A stretch of 64,000 nucleotides of DNA, taken from an uncultured Eggerthellaceae bacterium. GTDB lineage: Bacteria > Actinomycetota > Coriobacteriia > Coriobacteriales > Eggerthellaceae. The DNA is taken from contig CAKUNS010000005.1 in NCBI GenBank assembly GCA_934668515.1, positions 6,616 through 70,615 on the forward strand, written 5' to 3'. Below, piece after piece: positions 15,945 to 25,325 of this stretch; the stretch's first letter is position 1; the number at the start of each line of letters is the position of its first letter. The notes beneath the pieces were generated by a model, which saw nothing but the letters and a program-made list of their open reading frames with translations, made no database searches and was not told where the DNA came from. Made by a program: the position numbers and the translations under genes.

Positions 15945-17396
15945 TTAACCCATGAACCTCAAGCCAAGCGGGATCAGGACGAATGCCATCACCAGCGTCA
16001 GATAAATCATCATTATCGCACCCGCTGTATACGCGGATTTAGTGGTAGTGAATGCATGCGCATGGATCATAGCGCCGTTGACGGAACCGGCCGGGGTGAG
16101 CAGACCGATGACGCCGAAGACGGTGATGACCATGAGGGCGACCTGCAGGTTGAAGTTCGCCTGAGTTGCCATGGTCATGGCGATGGTCATCATGGTGATG
16201 GTGACGGCCACATTGTTCGCAACATTGGTTGCGATGAACGTGATAATGCCGAGCGCCAACAGGAAGCCATAGCCGGGAAGACCGAACAGCGGAGCCATAA
16301 GCTGAGAGATCAACGGGGTGATGCCAGCAGCCTGGCTGGTGATCTGGCTGGCAACGACCATTGCAGAGGCAACGACCAAGATAAGATCCCAGTAGAAGTA
16401 CGCCGGAGCGGTCTTCTTATCCAGAACAGGCTGATCCTCAACCTTCCAGACCATTGCAACAGCGATCAAGAAGACAACCCAACCATAAACGCCGATGCCC
16501 TTGAGGATGGCCCTGAAGCCTTCGTTACCAGCACCGAAGCTGATGGCGATGCAGCCGACGATGTTGGCAAGCAAGATGAACAGGACGGCCTTCTGACGCT
16601 TGGTCAGAGGAGCGCTTTCCTTCTGGAACTGCGTGACGTCGATCTCCTTGATCTTGTCGACCTTGCAGCCAGGGGTGATGAACATGACCAAAAGCCAACC
16701 GAAGCCAGCAACGATGGTGGTGATAAGCTCGGAGATGATCCAGCCACCCATGTTGATGGAGATACCGGCCTTGGTTGCCATGCCAACGGTCATCAGGCAC
16801 CAACCACGGAACGGGAAGAGCGAGAATGCAACGCTGCAGGTAAGCATGAAGCCCATGAGGACCATTGCAGGGTAAAGATCACCCTTCTTGTAGCCGGCCT
16901 GCTCGAAGATGGACTGATAGATAACGAACATGATCAGGGCGACCAAGGTCTGGTTCACCAAGATGGTAAGGTAGGCCGGAGCCAAAACGATGAAGCCGGT
17001 CAAAAGCCAAGGGCGACCTTGCACGAATTTCGCGCCGAGCATCTTGTTAGCCAACCATTCAGTCAAATGGCTGTCCTGCAACATGCCCAGGAAGAACATG
17101 CCAAGGAGCATGAGCATAACGGACTCATTGCCAAACGCCGAAGCCAATGCAGCGCCCGCGGTGCCAAAGTCAGTGACGCCCAGCGCCACCAGCGCCAAAA
17201 GCGAGGTCCAGCAAAGGTTATCCGCATCTACCGACCAACCGTAAATCAGACCGATGAAGATGCCGATGATGGCCATGCCGTAAGGCGTGATGGTGCCGAT
17301 CGGCGGGACGAAACGGAACAAGAACATGAACGCAAGCACGATCACCAGGTGAATGTACTTGTTCGAGCTCTTGCCCTCTTGAGCAGCTGCTGCCAT
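15945..17396 (-). CDS. SLC13/DASS family anion permease
   Basis: A 483-aa integral membrane protein with about 11-12 hydrophobic segments, resembling the SLC13 (divalent anion:sodium symporter) family that carries di- or tricarboxylates or related anions. Late in the protein, TNVANNVAVTITMM resembles the repeated SNT/NxxN substrate-site motif, and LTPAGSVNGAMI fits the second half-repeat. The ATG at 17394-17396 follows AAGGGGA and begins a short hydrophilic N-terminus; upstream ATGs at 17432 and 17438 have poorer ribosome binding sites. Monocistronic with a strong terminator. The substrate cannot be told from sequence. Confidence 0.85.
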   Translation of the reverse strand: MAAAAQEGKSSNKYIHLVIVLAFMFLFRFVPPIGTITPYGMAIIGIFIGLIYGWSVDADNLCWTSLLALVALGVTDFGTAGAALASAFGNESVMLMLLGMFFLGMLQDSHLTEWLANKMLGAKFVQGRPWLLTGFIVLAPAYLTILVNQTLVALIMFVIYQSIFEQAGYKKGDLYPAMVLMGFMLTCSVAFSLFPFRGWCLMTVGMATKAGISINMGGWIISELITTIVAGFGWLLVMFITPGCKVDKIKEIDVTQFQKESAPLTKRQKAVLFILLANIVGCIAISFGAGNEGFRAILKGIGVYGWVVFLIAVAMVWKVEDQPVLDKKTAPAYFYWDLILVVASAMVVASQITSQAAGITPLISQLMAPLFGLPGYGFLLALGIITFIATNVANNVAVTITMMTIAMTMATQANFNLQVALMVITVFGVIGLLTPAGSVNGAMIHAHAFTTTKSAYTAGAIMMIYLTLVMAFVLIPLGLRFMG

Positions 17397-17550
17397 AAGC
17401 CAAATCCCCTTCCACTTCCCCTTCTGTGCCATAAGCACAACCTATAACAACATATGAACAGTTTATAGAGAGTGTTAGGAGATATAAAGGCGCTCAACCA
17501 TGCTCTGGAGCTATTTTCTGACCCTGCAATTGAAAGTTGATTCCAAAGCG

Positions 17551-18762
17551 TTACTTCCAGTTAAGACAGGACTTCAGAGCAGCGATGAATGCCTCGATGT
17601 CGTCCGACGTGGTGTAACGACCCATGGAAATACGCAATGCGCCATAGGCGCGATCCGCGCTGATGCCCATAGCTCGAAGAACATGGCTGGGCGAAAGCGA
17701 ATGCGAGGAACAAGCAGAACCGCCCGACACCCCGAAGCCCATCATGTCCAAGCGAAGAACCAAGGTCTCGCTTTCAAAACCATCAACGATAACGTGAACG
17801 ATGTTGGGAAGGAACGACCCCACAGAGACGTCGACCGTCGCCGTGACACCGGGAACAGCCGAAAGCTCCGCATACAGACGATCGCGCAAGACAGCCAGTC
17901 GGATTGACTCCTCTTCGAGCATCGAGCATGCTGCGTGACAAGCTGCCGCAAAACCAACGATGCCGCATACGTTCTGCGTGCCGCTTCGCCTGCCCTCTTC
18001 CTGACCACCGCCGCCAAGGAATTCGCTCATAGGGGTGCGCGCCTTCAAATACAATGCGCCGACTCCCTTGGGGCCGCAGATCTTATGAGCAGAAAACGAC
18101 GCTGCATCAACGCCAAGCGCACGGACGTCAACAAGGGTCTTGCCAAGCGCTTGAGTGGCGTCGGTGTGGAACAGCGCCCCCTTTGCGTGAGCCGCACCGG
18201 CAAGCTCGGCGATCGGTTGGATGCTTCCGACTTCGCTGTTAGCCATTTGAACGGAAACCATGACGGTCTCGTCGTTTAATGCGGTTTGCAAGCTATCGAC
18301 GCTCACGAAGCCTTGCTTATCGGGATCAAGATAAGTGACGCGCCAACCCATCGATTCGAGCTTCTTAGCAGGCACAAGCACCGCCTCGTGCTCGATGGAC
18401 GTGGTGATGAAATGCGGCGTGAAATCGGAAACGCTTTTCCCGCTGGCGCGTCTACGCGCATCGGCAGCTGCAACGGCAACGCCCAAAAGAGCCGCGTTGT
18501 CGGATTCGGTTGCCCCGGAGGTGAAGATGATCTCGTTGGGACGCGATGCATTCAAATCGGCAGCTATGCTGCGTCGGGCCTGCTCCATTGCCTCGAAGGC
18601 AGCACGACCGGGAGCATGCAGCGAGTTCGCGTTTCCGCCCAAAGCGATGTTGGCGCGCCCGGAAACGAGATACGGAGCCATAGCCTGGGCGGCCTCTTCA
18701 CAAAGGGGCGTGGTGGCTGCACAATCAAGGTAAATGTAATCAGCAGGGACGGTGATGCTCAT
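17551..18762 (-). CDS. Cysteine desulfurase family PLP enzyme (NifS/IscS-like)
   Basis: A 403-aa class V aminotransferase-fold enzyme that takes sulfur from cysteine for Fe-S clusters or tRNA thiolation. It shows YLDCAATTP at the N-terminus, TSGATESDNAAL, HEAV, the PLP lysine in SAHKICGPKG, the RSGTQNV motif and the reactive cysteine in GGSACSS. No IscU or MnmA gene is adjacent. It starts immediately after the rpe stop codon, so rpe and this gene are cotranscribed. Confidence 0.92.
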   Translation of the reverse strand: MSITVPADYIYLDCAATTPLCEEAAQAMAPYLVSGRANIALGGNANSLHAPGRAAFEAMEQARRSIAADLNASRPNEIIFTSGATESDNAALLGVAVAAADARRRASGKSVSDFTPHFITTSIEHEAVLVPAKKLESMGWRVTYLDPDKQGFVSVDSLQTALNDETVMVSVQMANSEVGSIQPIAELAGAAHAKGALFHTDATQALGKTLVDVRALGVDAASFSAHKICGPKGVGALYLKARTPMSEFLGGGGQEEGRRSGTQNVCGIVGFAAACHAACSMLEEESIRLAVLRDRLYAELSAVPGVTATVDVSVGSFLPNIVHVIVDGFESETLVLRLDMMGFGVSGGSACSSHSLSPSHVLRAMGISADRAYGALRISMGRYTTSDDIEAFIAALKSCLNWK

Positions 18763-19458
18763 TTAAGAAAGCGCCTTCTTCCTTGCCTCTTCGGCAACGC
18801 CTCTGATGCCCTCCACGGCTTCCTTCAAGTTGTCGGCACCGAACACAGCGCTGCCGCATACCAAAACGTCCGCACCCTTGGCCGCAACCAAGTCGGCGGT
18901 CTTCAAGCCGATGCCGCCATCAACCTGAATGAGAAGGCTGTCGTTGCCGGCTTCGCGGGCCATCTCAACGACCTGAGCGACCTTGCCCTCGGAGCCCCCG
19001 ATATAACTCTGACCAGAGAAACCGGGCTCGACGCTCATGATAAGGACCATCTCCAAATCGGCGATGACGGGCTCTAGAACGGAAACGGGCGTTTTCGGCT
19101 TAACGGAAACCGCAGCTTTAATACCAGCGTCGTGAATGATGCGAACAGCTTCTTTCATGCCCGCCTCGTCAAGGGGTTCGGCATGAACCGTGATGGAATC
19201 GCACCCCGCACGCGTGAACCAATCAAGCTGCTCGATAGGATTCGAGATCATGAGATGGACATCAAGGGGAAGCTTCGAAATGGTCTTCAACTGCTTGATG
19301 ATGGGCACACCCATAGTAAGGTTCGGAACGAAATGACCGTCCATGACATCGACGTGCACGACGTCGGCGCCCGCTTCGGTAATGGCACGGATGTCGTCGC
19401 CAAGGGTAAGGAAGCTGGCAGACAGGATCGACGGAGCGATTTTCACCGGTTCGAACAT
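18763..19458 (-). CDS. rpe: Ribulose-phosphate 3-epimerase
   Basis: A 231-aa TIM-barrel enzyme that interconverts ribulose-5-phosphate and xylulose-5-phosphate in the pentose phosphate pathway. It shows IAPSILSASFLTLGDDI, the metal-ligand motif VHVDVMDGHFVPNLT, LDVHLMI, the second histidine region ITVHAEP, and the phosphate-binding VDGGI near the C-terminus. It is the first gene of a pair with the cysteine desulfurase and runs divergently from the alkyltransferase-like gene. Confidence 0.96.
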   Translation of the reverse strand: MFEPVKIAPSILSASFLTLGDDIRAITEAGADVVHVDVMDGHFVPNLTMGVPIIKQLKTISKLPLDVHLMISNPIEQLDWFTRAGCDSITVHAEPLDEAGMKEAVRIIHDAGIKAAVSVKPKTPVSVLEPVIADLEMVLIMSVEPGFSGQSYIGGSEGKVAQVVEMAREAGNDSLLIQVDGGIGLKTADLVAAKGADVLVCGSAVFGADNLKEAVEGIRGVAEEARKKALS

Positions 19459-19534
19459 TGCGGCTCCTAAAACAGATTTGATAGTATCGAAGACAGCAAC
19501 AAAGTATTTTACTTCACCGATGGGGGTTTCGGCT

Positions 19535-19996
19535 ATGCATTGCTTTTACTACCAAACACCCCACGGCCCTGTGACCATCGCCGCCACCGAAAAGGGCATC
19601 TGCGGGGTGCACTTCGGAAAACAGCAGCTAGATGCCAAGCCATCGCCCACCATGCTCACCAATCAAGCAGCAACGCAGATCCAAGAATATCTCGCTGGAA
19701 AGCGCTTCGCGTTCGATCTTCCGCTAGACCTGAAGGGCACGGCGTTCCAAAAAGCCGTTTGGGAACGCGTGATGAGCATCCCCTACGGGTACACGAACAC
19801 AACGGCCGAGATCGCCCGCGCCATCGGACACGGCAACGCGCATAGGTCGGTAGGCGCCGCAATCGCGAAAAACGAAGCGGCGATCCTCGTCCCCACGCAC
19901 CGCGTGGTGTCAGCCACTGGATCAGCGCTTGGCTCGGGCAATCAGGCGAAGATCAACCAGGGTCTTCTGGCCATGGAAAAACGCTACATGCCGTAG
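19535..19996 (+). CDS. Alkyltransferase-like MGMT homologue lacking the active-site cysteine
   Basis: A 153-aa homologue of O6-methylguanine-DNA methyltransferase (Ogt/MGMT). The DNA-binding domain is recognisable: GTAFQKAVWERVMSIPYG, then EIARAIGHGNAHRSVGAAI with the arginine finger kept (R104). The invariant acceptor motif PCHRV reads PTHRV (T121, codon ACG), and the tyrosine that normally flips the base is also threonine (T90). It therefore cannot take the alkyl group in the standard way and resembles the non-enzymatic alkyltransferase-like (ATL) class that flags lesions for excision repair, although known ATLs carry W or A here. The start is the ATG after GATGGGGG. The 3' end overlaps gpsA convergently by 13 bp. 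Confidence 0.88.
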   Translation: MHCFYYQTPHGPVTIAATEKGICGVHFGKQQLDAKPSPTMLTNQAATQIQEYLAGKRFAFDLPLDLKGTAFQKAVWERVMSIPYGYTNTTAEIARAIGHGNAHRSVGAAIAKNEAAILVPTHRVVSATGSALGSGNQAKINQGLLAMEKRYMP

Positions 19997-20985
19997 AATT
20001 CGGGCTTAAGCGAACGGGAGATCAAGGTCTGAGCCATATCCGATGCGGAAACGCCGTTCCAAACGATGGAATGCACTGCGTCGGCAATGGGAAGCTCAAC
20101 CTCGAAACGATCAGCCAAAACGCGCAGCGTTTTGCAAGCCAGTGCGCCTTCGGCGATCATATGCGTCTGCGATTCAAATTCCTCAACCGTCTGACCCTTG
20201 GCCAATCCCTCGCCAAAACGTCGGTTGCGAGAATGCTGCGAGGTGCACGTGACGATAAGGTCGCCGGCACCAGCCAGGCCCAAGCACGTCATGGAATCAC
20301 CGCCGGCCTTCACAACCAAACGACCCATCTCGGCCAAGCCTCGCGTCATGATCATGGCAGCCGTATTGTCACCGTAACCAAGGCCGTACGAGACGCCCGT
20401 GGCGATAGCGATGACGTTCTTGAATGCGGCACACAGCTCGACACCATTCACATCGGTGGACGTGTAAACGCGGAAGGAGTCGGAAGCGAAGACGTCACGG
20501 AAAAGCTCTGCAGTCTCGGCATTGGGGCTGGCGACGACCGTGGCGGACGGAACGCCGTGGATAACCTCTTCCGCATGCGTGGGGCCGCACAAAGCCGCAA
20601 GGCGATCCTTGTTGCCAAGCTCGTCTTCGAAAACCTCAACAGGCAAAAGACCGGTAACGTCCTCGACGCCCTTCGACAAAATGACAATGGGGAAATCTTC
20701 GCTGATCATCTCACGCATTGCACGGGCGGTTCCGCGCATCAGCTTGGAAGGCGTGACGATGACGGCGGCATGAGCGCGGTTGAGGGCGTCATGAAGCGAC
20801 GTGGTTGCCACAACGTCGTTATGAAGCGGCCAGTCGCTGAGATAATCGGGGTTTTTGTGCTCGGTGTTGATAGCACGCGCCACCTCGCCGCGACGAGCCC
20901 AAAGGCTAACGTTGTTGCCATTCGTGGCAATGAGGTTCGCAACGGCCGTGCCCCACGAACCGGCGCCGATAACAGCGATCTTCAT
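19984..20985 (-). CDS. gpsA: Glycerol-3-phosphate dehydrogenase [NAD(P)+]
   Basis: Makes sn-glycerol-3-phosphate from dihydroxyacetone phosphate for phospholipid synthesis. The 333-aa protein has the Rossmann motif GAGSWGTAVANL, the NTEHKNPDYL loop, CGPTHAEEV and the C-terminal catalytic region KNVIAIATG and GLAGAGDLIVTCTS. It follows plsY directly (20985/20986), placing the supply of glycerol-3-phosphate beside the acyltransferase that uses it. It overlaps the convergent alkyltransferase-like gene by 13 bp with no terminator between. Confidence 0.97.
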   Translation of the reverse strand: MKIAVIGAGSWGTAVANLIATNGNNVSLWARRGEVARAINTEHKNPDYLSDWPLHNDVVATTSLHDALNRAHAAVIVTPSKLMRGTARAMREMISEDFPIVILSKGVEDVTGLLPVEVFEDELGNKDRLAALCGPTHAEEVIHGVPSATVVASPNAETAELFRDVFASDSFRVYTSTDVNGVELCAAFKNVIAIATGVSYGLGYGDNTAAMIMTRGLAEMGRLVVKAGGDSMTCLGLAGAGDLIVTCTSQHSRNRRFGEGLAKGQTVEEFESQTHMIAEGALACKTLRVLADRFEVELPIADAVHSIVWNGVSASDMAQTLISRSLKPEFYGM

Positions 20986-21639
20986 TTACTTACCACCCTT
21001 CGAACCGATACGGGACTCAGTGCCCGCGCGCAAGCGCGCGATGTTTCCGCGATGCGCCCAAATGACAATAACCGCCGCGGCAGAGCAGAGAATCGCCGCG
21101 GGGAGATCACCCGAAAACCTAATGAAGGCCAAGACGGGGCACACGGCGGCCGCTGCAAGCGAGCCCGCCGAAACGTACTTGGTCGTAATGACGACAACCG
21201 CGAAAACAGCGATCTCGATAAGTGCGAACTGCCAGCCGAACGTGGCGAACATGCAACCCACGGCAACCGCGACGCCTTTACCGCCCTTGAACCCAAGCCA
21301 TGGGCTGAAGATGTGACCGGTAATGCAACCAAAAAAGGCACATGCAGCCAACGTCTGGTACGTGAAGGCGTGAACGCTATCTGCAGGATCGACGAACAAG
21401 GTAAAGAACAACCAGGCAAGAAAGCCCGAGAACAGGCCTTTGCCAAAGTCAAGGACGAACACCGCCCCACCGCCAACCTTGCCCATAGTGCGGATGGCGT
21501 TCGTGGTTCCGATGTTGCCGCTTCCGTGATCGCGCACGTCAGTGTGATAGAAGGCGCGGGAGATGATCACTCCCCATGGAATCGACCCCAAAATGAACGA
21601 CGCTGCGAACAGAAGCACCAGAACTGCTATCTCATTCAA
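20986..21639 (-). CDS. plsY: Acyl-phosphate:glycerol-3-phosphate acyltransferase PlsY
   Basis: Integral membrane acyltransferase that transfers the acyl group made by PlsX to glycerol-3-phosphate. The 217-aa protein has the family motifs GSIPWGVIISR, GSGNIGTTNAIRTMG (motif 1), and FKGGKGVA (motif 2), and several membrane spans. The start is a TTG at 21637-21639 preceded at 9 nt by AAGGAT; the neighbouring ATG is out of frame. Between der (upstream, 5 bp) and gpsA. Confidence 0.95.
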   Translation of the reverse strand: MNEIAVLVLLFAASFILGSIPWGVIISRAFYHTDVRDHGSGNIGTTNAIRTMGKVGGGAVFVLDFGKGLFSGFLAWLFFTLFVDPADSVHAFTYQTLAACAFFGCITGHIFSPWLGFKGGKGVAVAVGCMFATFGWQFALIEIAVFAVVVITTKYVSAGSLAAAAVCPVLAFIRFSGDLPAAILCSAAAVIVIWAHRGNIARLRAGTESRIGSKGGK

Positions 21640-21644
21640 AATGA

Positions 21645-22964
21645 CTAATCCTTCTTCTTGAACTTGAGCTTGATGGGCGTTCCCGTCAGATCGAAATGGG
21701 TGCGCATACGGTTCTCAAGATAGCGCTCGAAGTTCGGCTCGACCAAGTCGGGGCGGTTCACGAAAAGCGTGAACGCCGGCGGGCACGTACCGGTCTGCGT
21801 CATGTACTTCATACGCAGGATGGCCTTGCCCTTGCTTACGGTATGGCCGAACTCGCGGATATCCTGCAGCCAAACATTCAGCTGATTGGTGGGGATGGTC
21901 TTGTTGAAGTTAGCGAAAGCCTCGTCGACGGTGTCCCACACCTTAACGACGCTCTTGCCAGTCAGGGCGGATATCGCAATGACGGGTGCATACTTCACGT
22001 GGATGAGCTTTTCCTCTACCTCTTCGCGGACCCTCATCTTCGTTTCAGTGTCAACTGCGTCCCATTTGTTCAAGACGATGACCATGGCGCAACCGCGATC
22101 GGCGGCGAAACCTGCGACGCGCTGGTCTTGGTCGGTAACGCCCAGCGTGCCATCGATGACAAGCAAGGCGACGTCAGCGCGGTCGATAGCGCGCATGGCA
22201 CGGACGAAGCCGTAGTACTCGACGTCTTCGTTGATCTGGCTTTTCCTGCGCAGACCGGCCGTGTCGACGATGGTGTAGATCTTGCCGTCGTGCTCGACGG
22301 TGGTGTCGATCGCGTCGCGCGTGGTGCCGGCGACGTTCGAGACGATAGAACGCTCATCATTGGTGAGCTTGTTAGTAAGCGAAGACTTGCCCGCATTGGG
22401 GCGGCCGATGATGGCAACGTTGATGCCCTTGTCGGCGGCTTCATCATCGTCTTTGGGATAGCCCTGTTCACGAAGCGATTCGATAACGGCATCCAGCAAG
22501 TCGCCGGTGCCGTTGCCGTGAAGGGCGGAAACAGGCCACGGATCGCCCAGACCAAGCTGGTAGAAGTCCCAAACCTCGTGCATCTTCGCGGGGTTGTCCA
22601 TCTTGTTAACGGCAACGAAAACAGGCTTCTTGGACCTGCGAAGCGTACGGGCCACCTCTTCGTCGTCAGCGTTGACGCCGGTACGGCCATCGACGATCAA
22701 TACGATGGCGTTCGCCTCGTTGGCAGCGGTGAATGCTTGATGGGTAATGGACGCCTGGAAGTCATCGTCATCGCCCATTTCGATGCCGCCCGTGTCGATC
22801 AAGGCGAAACGAAGGCCGTTCCAGACGGTTTCATGATAAGAACGATCGCGCGTGACACCGCGCATCTCGTGAACGATAGCATCGTCGATTTGGGCGATAC
22901 GGTTAACGAATGTTGATTTCCCTACGTTGGGGCGACCAACCACAGCAACCAAAGGCAGGCTCAT
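21645..22964 (-). CDS. der: Ribosome biogenesis GTPase Der (EngA)
   Basis: Tandem-GTPase factor for 50S subunit maturation, 439 aa. The first G domain begins at GRPNVGKST, the second at GRPNAGKSS; each has DTxG and NKxD motifs (DTGGI, NKMD; DTAGLRRK, NKWD). A KH-like C-terminal domain ends in KFKKKD. A good GGAG ribosome binding site precedes the ATG. Next to the DUF512 radical-SAM gene, an association found in Firmicutes and relatives. Confidence 0.97.
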   Translation of the reverse strand: MSLPLVAVVGRPNVGKSTFVNRIAQIDDAIVHEMRGVTRDRSYHETVWNGLRFALIDTGGIEMGDDDDFQASITHQAFTAANEANAIVLIVDGRTGVNADDEEVARTLRRSKKPVFVAVNKMDNPAKMHEVWDFYQLGLGDPWPVSALHGNGTGDLLDAVIESLREQGYPKDDDEAADKGINVAIIGRPNAGKSSLTNKLTNDERSIVSNVAGTTRDAIDTTVEHDGKIYTIVDTAGLRRKSQINEDVEYYGFVRAMRAIDRADVALLVIDGTLGVTDQDQRVAGFAADRGCAMVIVLNKWDAVDTETKMRVREEVEEKLIHVKYAPVIAISALTGKSVVKVWDTVDEAFANFNKTIPTNQLNVWLQDIREFGHTVSKGKAILRMKYMTQTGTCPPAFTLFVNRPDLVEPNFERYLENRMRTHFDLTGTPIKLKFKKKD

Positions 22965-23027
22965 ATCGGTCGTCTCCTCTCTTGCATATAAACGGACGCA
23001 TCCCCGCCCTTAATGCCGGGGAAACGC

Positions 23028-24479
23028 CTATGAACTGGCTAATTCGGCGATTTGCCGCAAATAATCTAGCGGTGTACAGGATACCACGGCAATAGGCACG
23101 CCCGCCGCTTTCACCATATCCTCCAAACGCATGTCATCAAGCATGATGTTATCGTCGTTGAAGACCACTTCTTGGATCGCGTACAGCACGCGTCGGGTTT
23201 CGCCCGCTTCACGATCGGCCTTGACGCGCTTGGCAATGGCCCGCGACACGTCGCCGCCAACCAAAAGCCCCGTGACGTTGACGTTGCCACCGAAATACTC
23301 GTTCTTCACGTAAAAAGGCTCGAACCATCCCGAAAGCGGGCTTCGCGCCACCAGTTGATCGAGGAAATCACGCTGAGCCTCGCCCGCAACCAGGCGCAAA
23401 ACCGTATTGGATTCGCGCAGCGCAGACGCGCATTCGACGTCGACGCCAAGGCTCACTGCTTCGTTCCAGTCGTCGATAGTCGAGCGGATGATGCCGATGC
23501 CGTCCTCGAAGAGCTCGAACTCGCCATACGACGCCGTGTCGGGCACCTCGTCGACGATGTCTTCGTGGTAAGCATTGCTATAGAACTCGTCAGCCGGGAA
23601 CACCCATGGCGTGCCGCGCTCGACGAGAGCCCGTTCACGGAAGGGCGCAACGTCGTCAAGCACGCGCTTAGAAGCCTCGGGGTCGTTGAAGCTATGGTCG
23701 AAACGGGTTTGGTACTTCGTGTAGCCCAACGGCACGATGCCAATGTCCAAGATGCCCGGACGCTCGTAAGCCCAGTTGAGGGTCTCGACAAGATAGTCCC
23801 CGTCGTTCGCATCGGGAACAAGGACAATCTGCGCGTGAACTTGAATGCCCGCTTCAAGAAGACGATCGAGCGCATCGATGCCATGATCGGCATTGCGGCC
23901 GATCAGCTTCCTGCGCACCTCACGATTCGATACCTGAAGCGAAACGTGAAGCGGGGTGATGCGCTGCTCGATAATACGCCGCTCGTCTTCCGGTGAAAGG
24001 TTCGTGAGCGTGACGAAGGTTCCAACCAAAAAGCTGAGGCGATAGTCGTCGTCGCGCAGGGTAAGCGAAGGACGCAAACCTTTGGGAAGCTGATGCATGA
24101 AGCAAAACGTGCAGGCGTTCCTGCACTGCAGCACGTCGTCGAAAACAAGTCCCTCGAAGGTGAAACCCCAGTCCTCCCCTTCCTCGCGCTCTAAGACGAT
24201 ATCGCCCGCATCTCCATCGGAATCGATGTAGGAAAGCTCGATCTCGTCGCCATCAGAAAGCCAACGCCAGTCAATGACGTCGCGCAAAGGCTGCCCGTCG
24301 ACGGCGAGGATCCGACAACCCAGGGTAAAACCGGCATCGTCTGCTGGAGACTCGGGAGCTACCATTTGAACCACAGCCTCGGGACGCTTCCTTGCGCGCG
24401 CGGCCGTGCGCGCGATATCGCGAGACGGGTAGCTTGGATGCCCGTTTGCCGGCTGACCGTTTTTGATCTCGCCGATCAC
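23028..24479 (-). CDS. Radical SAM protein with PDZ-like N-terminus and DUF512
   Basis: A 483-aa protein with a PDZ-like N-terminal segment (about 35-100; SPADDAGFTLGCRILAVDG), a radical-SAM cluster motif CRNACTFCF (about residues 118-126) and a C-terminal DUF512 domain including the glycine-rich GGNVNVTGLLVGGD. DUF512 proteins lie beside der in many anaerobes and have no established reaction. The start overlaps ispH by 4 bp and the gene is 63 bp from der, so it belongs to the long lipid/isoprenoid/GTPase operon. Confidence 0.9.
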   Translation of the reverse strand: MIGEIKNGQPANGHPSYPSRDIARTAARARKRPEAVVQMVAPESPADDAGFTLGCRILAVDGQPLRDVIDWRWLSDGDEIELSYIDSDGDAGDIVLEREEGEDWGFTFEGLVFDDVLQCRNACTFCFMHQLPKGLRPSLTLRDDDYRLSFLVGTFVTLTNLSPEDERRIIEQRITPLHVSLQVSNREVRRKLIGRNADHGIDALDRLLEAGIQVHAQIVLVPDANDGDYLVETLNWAYERPGILDIGIVPLGYTKYQTRFDHSFNDPEASKRVLDDVAPFRERALVERGTPWVFPADEFYSNAYHEDIVDEVPDTASYGEFELFEDGIGIIRSTIDDWNEAVSLGVDVECASALRESNTVLRLVAGEAQRDFLDQLVARSPLSGWFEPFYVKNEYFGGNVNVTGLLVGGDVSRAIAKRVKADREAGETRRVLYAIQEVVFNDDNIMLDDMRLEDMVKAAGVPIAVVSCTPLDYLRQIAELASS

Positions 24480-25315
24480 AGCGTCTCCAAGTATTCGATG
24501 ACACGGGAAATCTGAGATTCGGGAGTGGACGCGCCAGCTGTGACTCCGACGGTTTCACATCCCTTGAACCATGAGGGATCAAGCTCGTCGGGAGATTCGA
24601 TATGGTATGTGCGCGCGCATGCCGAGCGGCAGATGCTTGCAAGACGCGTGGTGTTCGACGAGTTGCGACCGCCAATGACCACGACAGCATCGACCTGAGA
24701 AGCGATCTTGATCGCCGCATCCTGACGCTGACTGGTTGCCGTGCAAATGGTGTTCTTAACATCGGGGTTGATGCCGCGCTTGCGAAGCTCGTCGACCACG
24801 GCATCGAGGGCGGCGCGCTCCTGGGTTGTCTGAACGACGATTCCCACTGGATCGTACACATCATCGGGCAGGTCATCGGGCGACGACGCCACGATAACAC
24901 GGGCAGGCGCCTCGGCGGCACGAGCAGTCAGGCCCTCCACCTCGGGGTGACCTTCCTCGCCGACGACCACGACGCAGCCGTGCCTTTCGGCAAGCTGATA
25001 TGCCGCTTTTTGCGCAGCGGCAACGAAGGGGCACGTCGCATCGAGGACGTTCTTCACATGAGATTCAACGTCACGCATGACCTGCGGGGTGACTCCATGG
25101 CTTCGGATGATGACCGTGTCGTTCGGATCGGCTTCGGAAACCGAAGCGATCTCATCGACACCCGCCTCGGCAAGCTCACGCACCACGATGGGGTTATGGA
25201 TCAAGGGACCAAGCGTATGGGCACGCGCCGAGGACTTCGATGCCTCAAGGGCAATGTCGAGCGCTCGTTGAACGCCGAAACACGCCCCAGCATGATCGGC
25301 CTTGACTACGTTCAT
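24476..25315 (-). CDS. ispH: 4-hydroxy-3-methylbut-2-enyl diphosphate reductase
   Basis: Iron-sulfur enzyme for the last step of the MEP isoprenoid pathway, forming IPP and DMAPP. It shows the three conserved cysteines in ACFGVQRAL, DATCPF and NTICTATSQRQ, and the conserved histidine segments LIHNP and EEGHPEV. The ATG at 25313-25315 starts the conserved MNVVKADHAG; the ORF extends 30 codons upstream with low-quality sequence overlapping plsC. The 279-aa length is usual. Overlaps DUF512 by 4 bp. Confidence 0.95.
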   Translation of the reverse strand: MNVVKADHAGACFGVQRALDIALEASKSSARAHTLGPLIHNPIVVRELAEAGVDEIASVSEADPNDTVIIRSHGVTPQVMRDVESHVKNVLDATCPFVAAAQKAAYQLAERHGCVVVVGEEGHPEVEGLTARAAEAPARVIVASSPDDLPDDVYDPVGIVVQTTQERAALDAVVDELRKRGINPDVKNTICTATSQRQDAAIKIASQVDAVVVIGGRNSSNTTRLASICRSACARTYHIESPDELDPSWFKGCETVGVTAGASTPESQISRVIEYLETL

Positions 25316-25325
25316 ATCGACCGCC

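Noticed and set aside
15867..17447. 526-codon open frame on the plus strand
   Set aside because: Antisense shadow of the SLC13 permease; the translation is a charged, D/H/Q-rich sequence typical of reversed hydrophobic codons.
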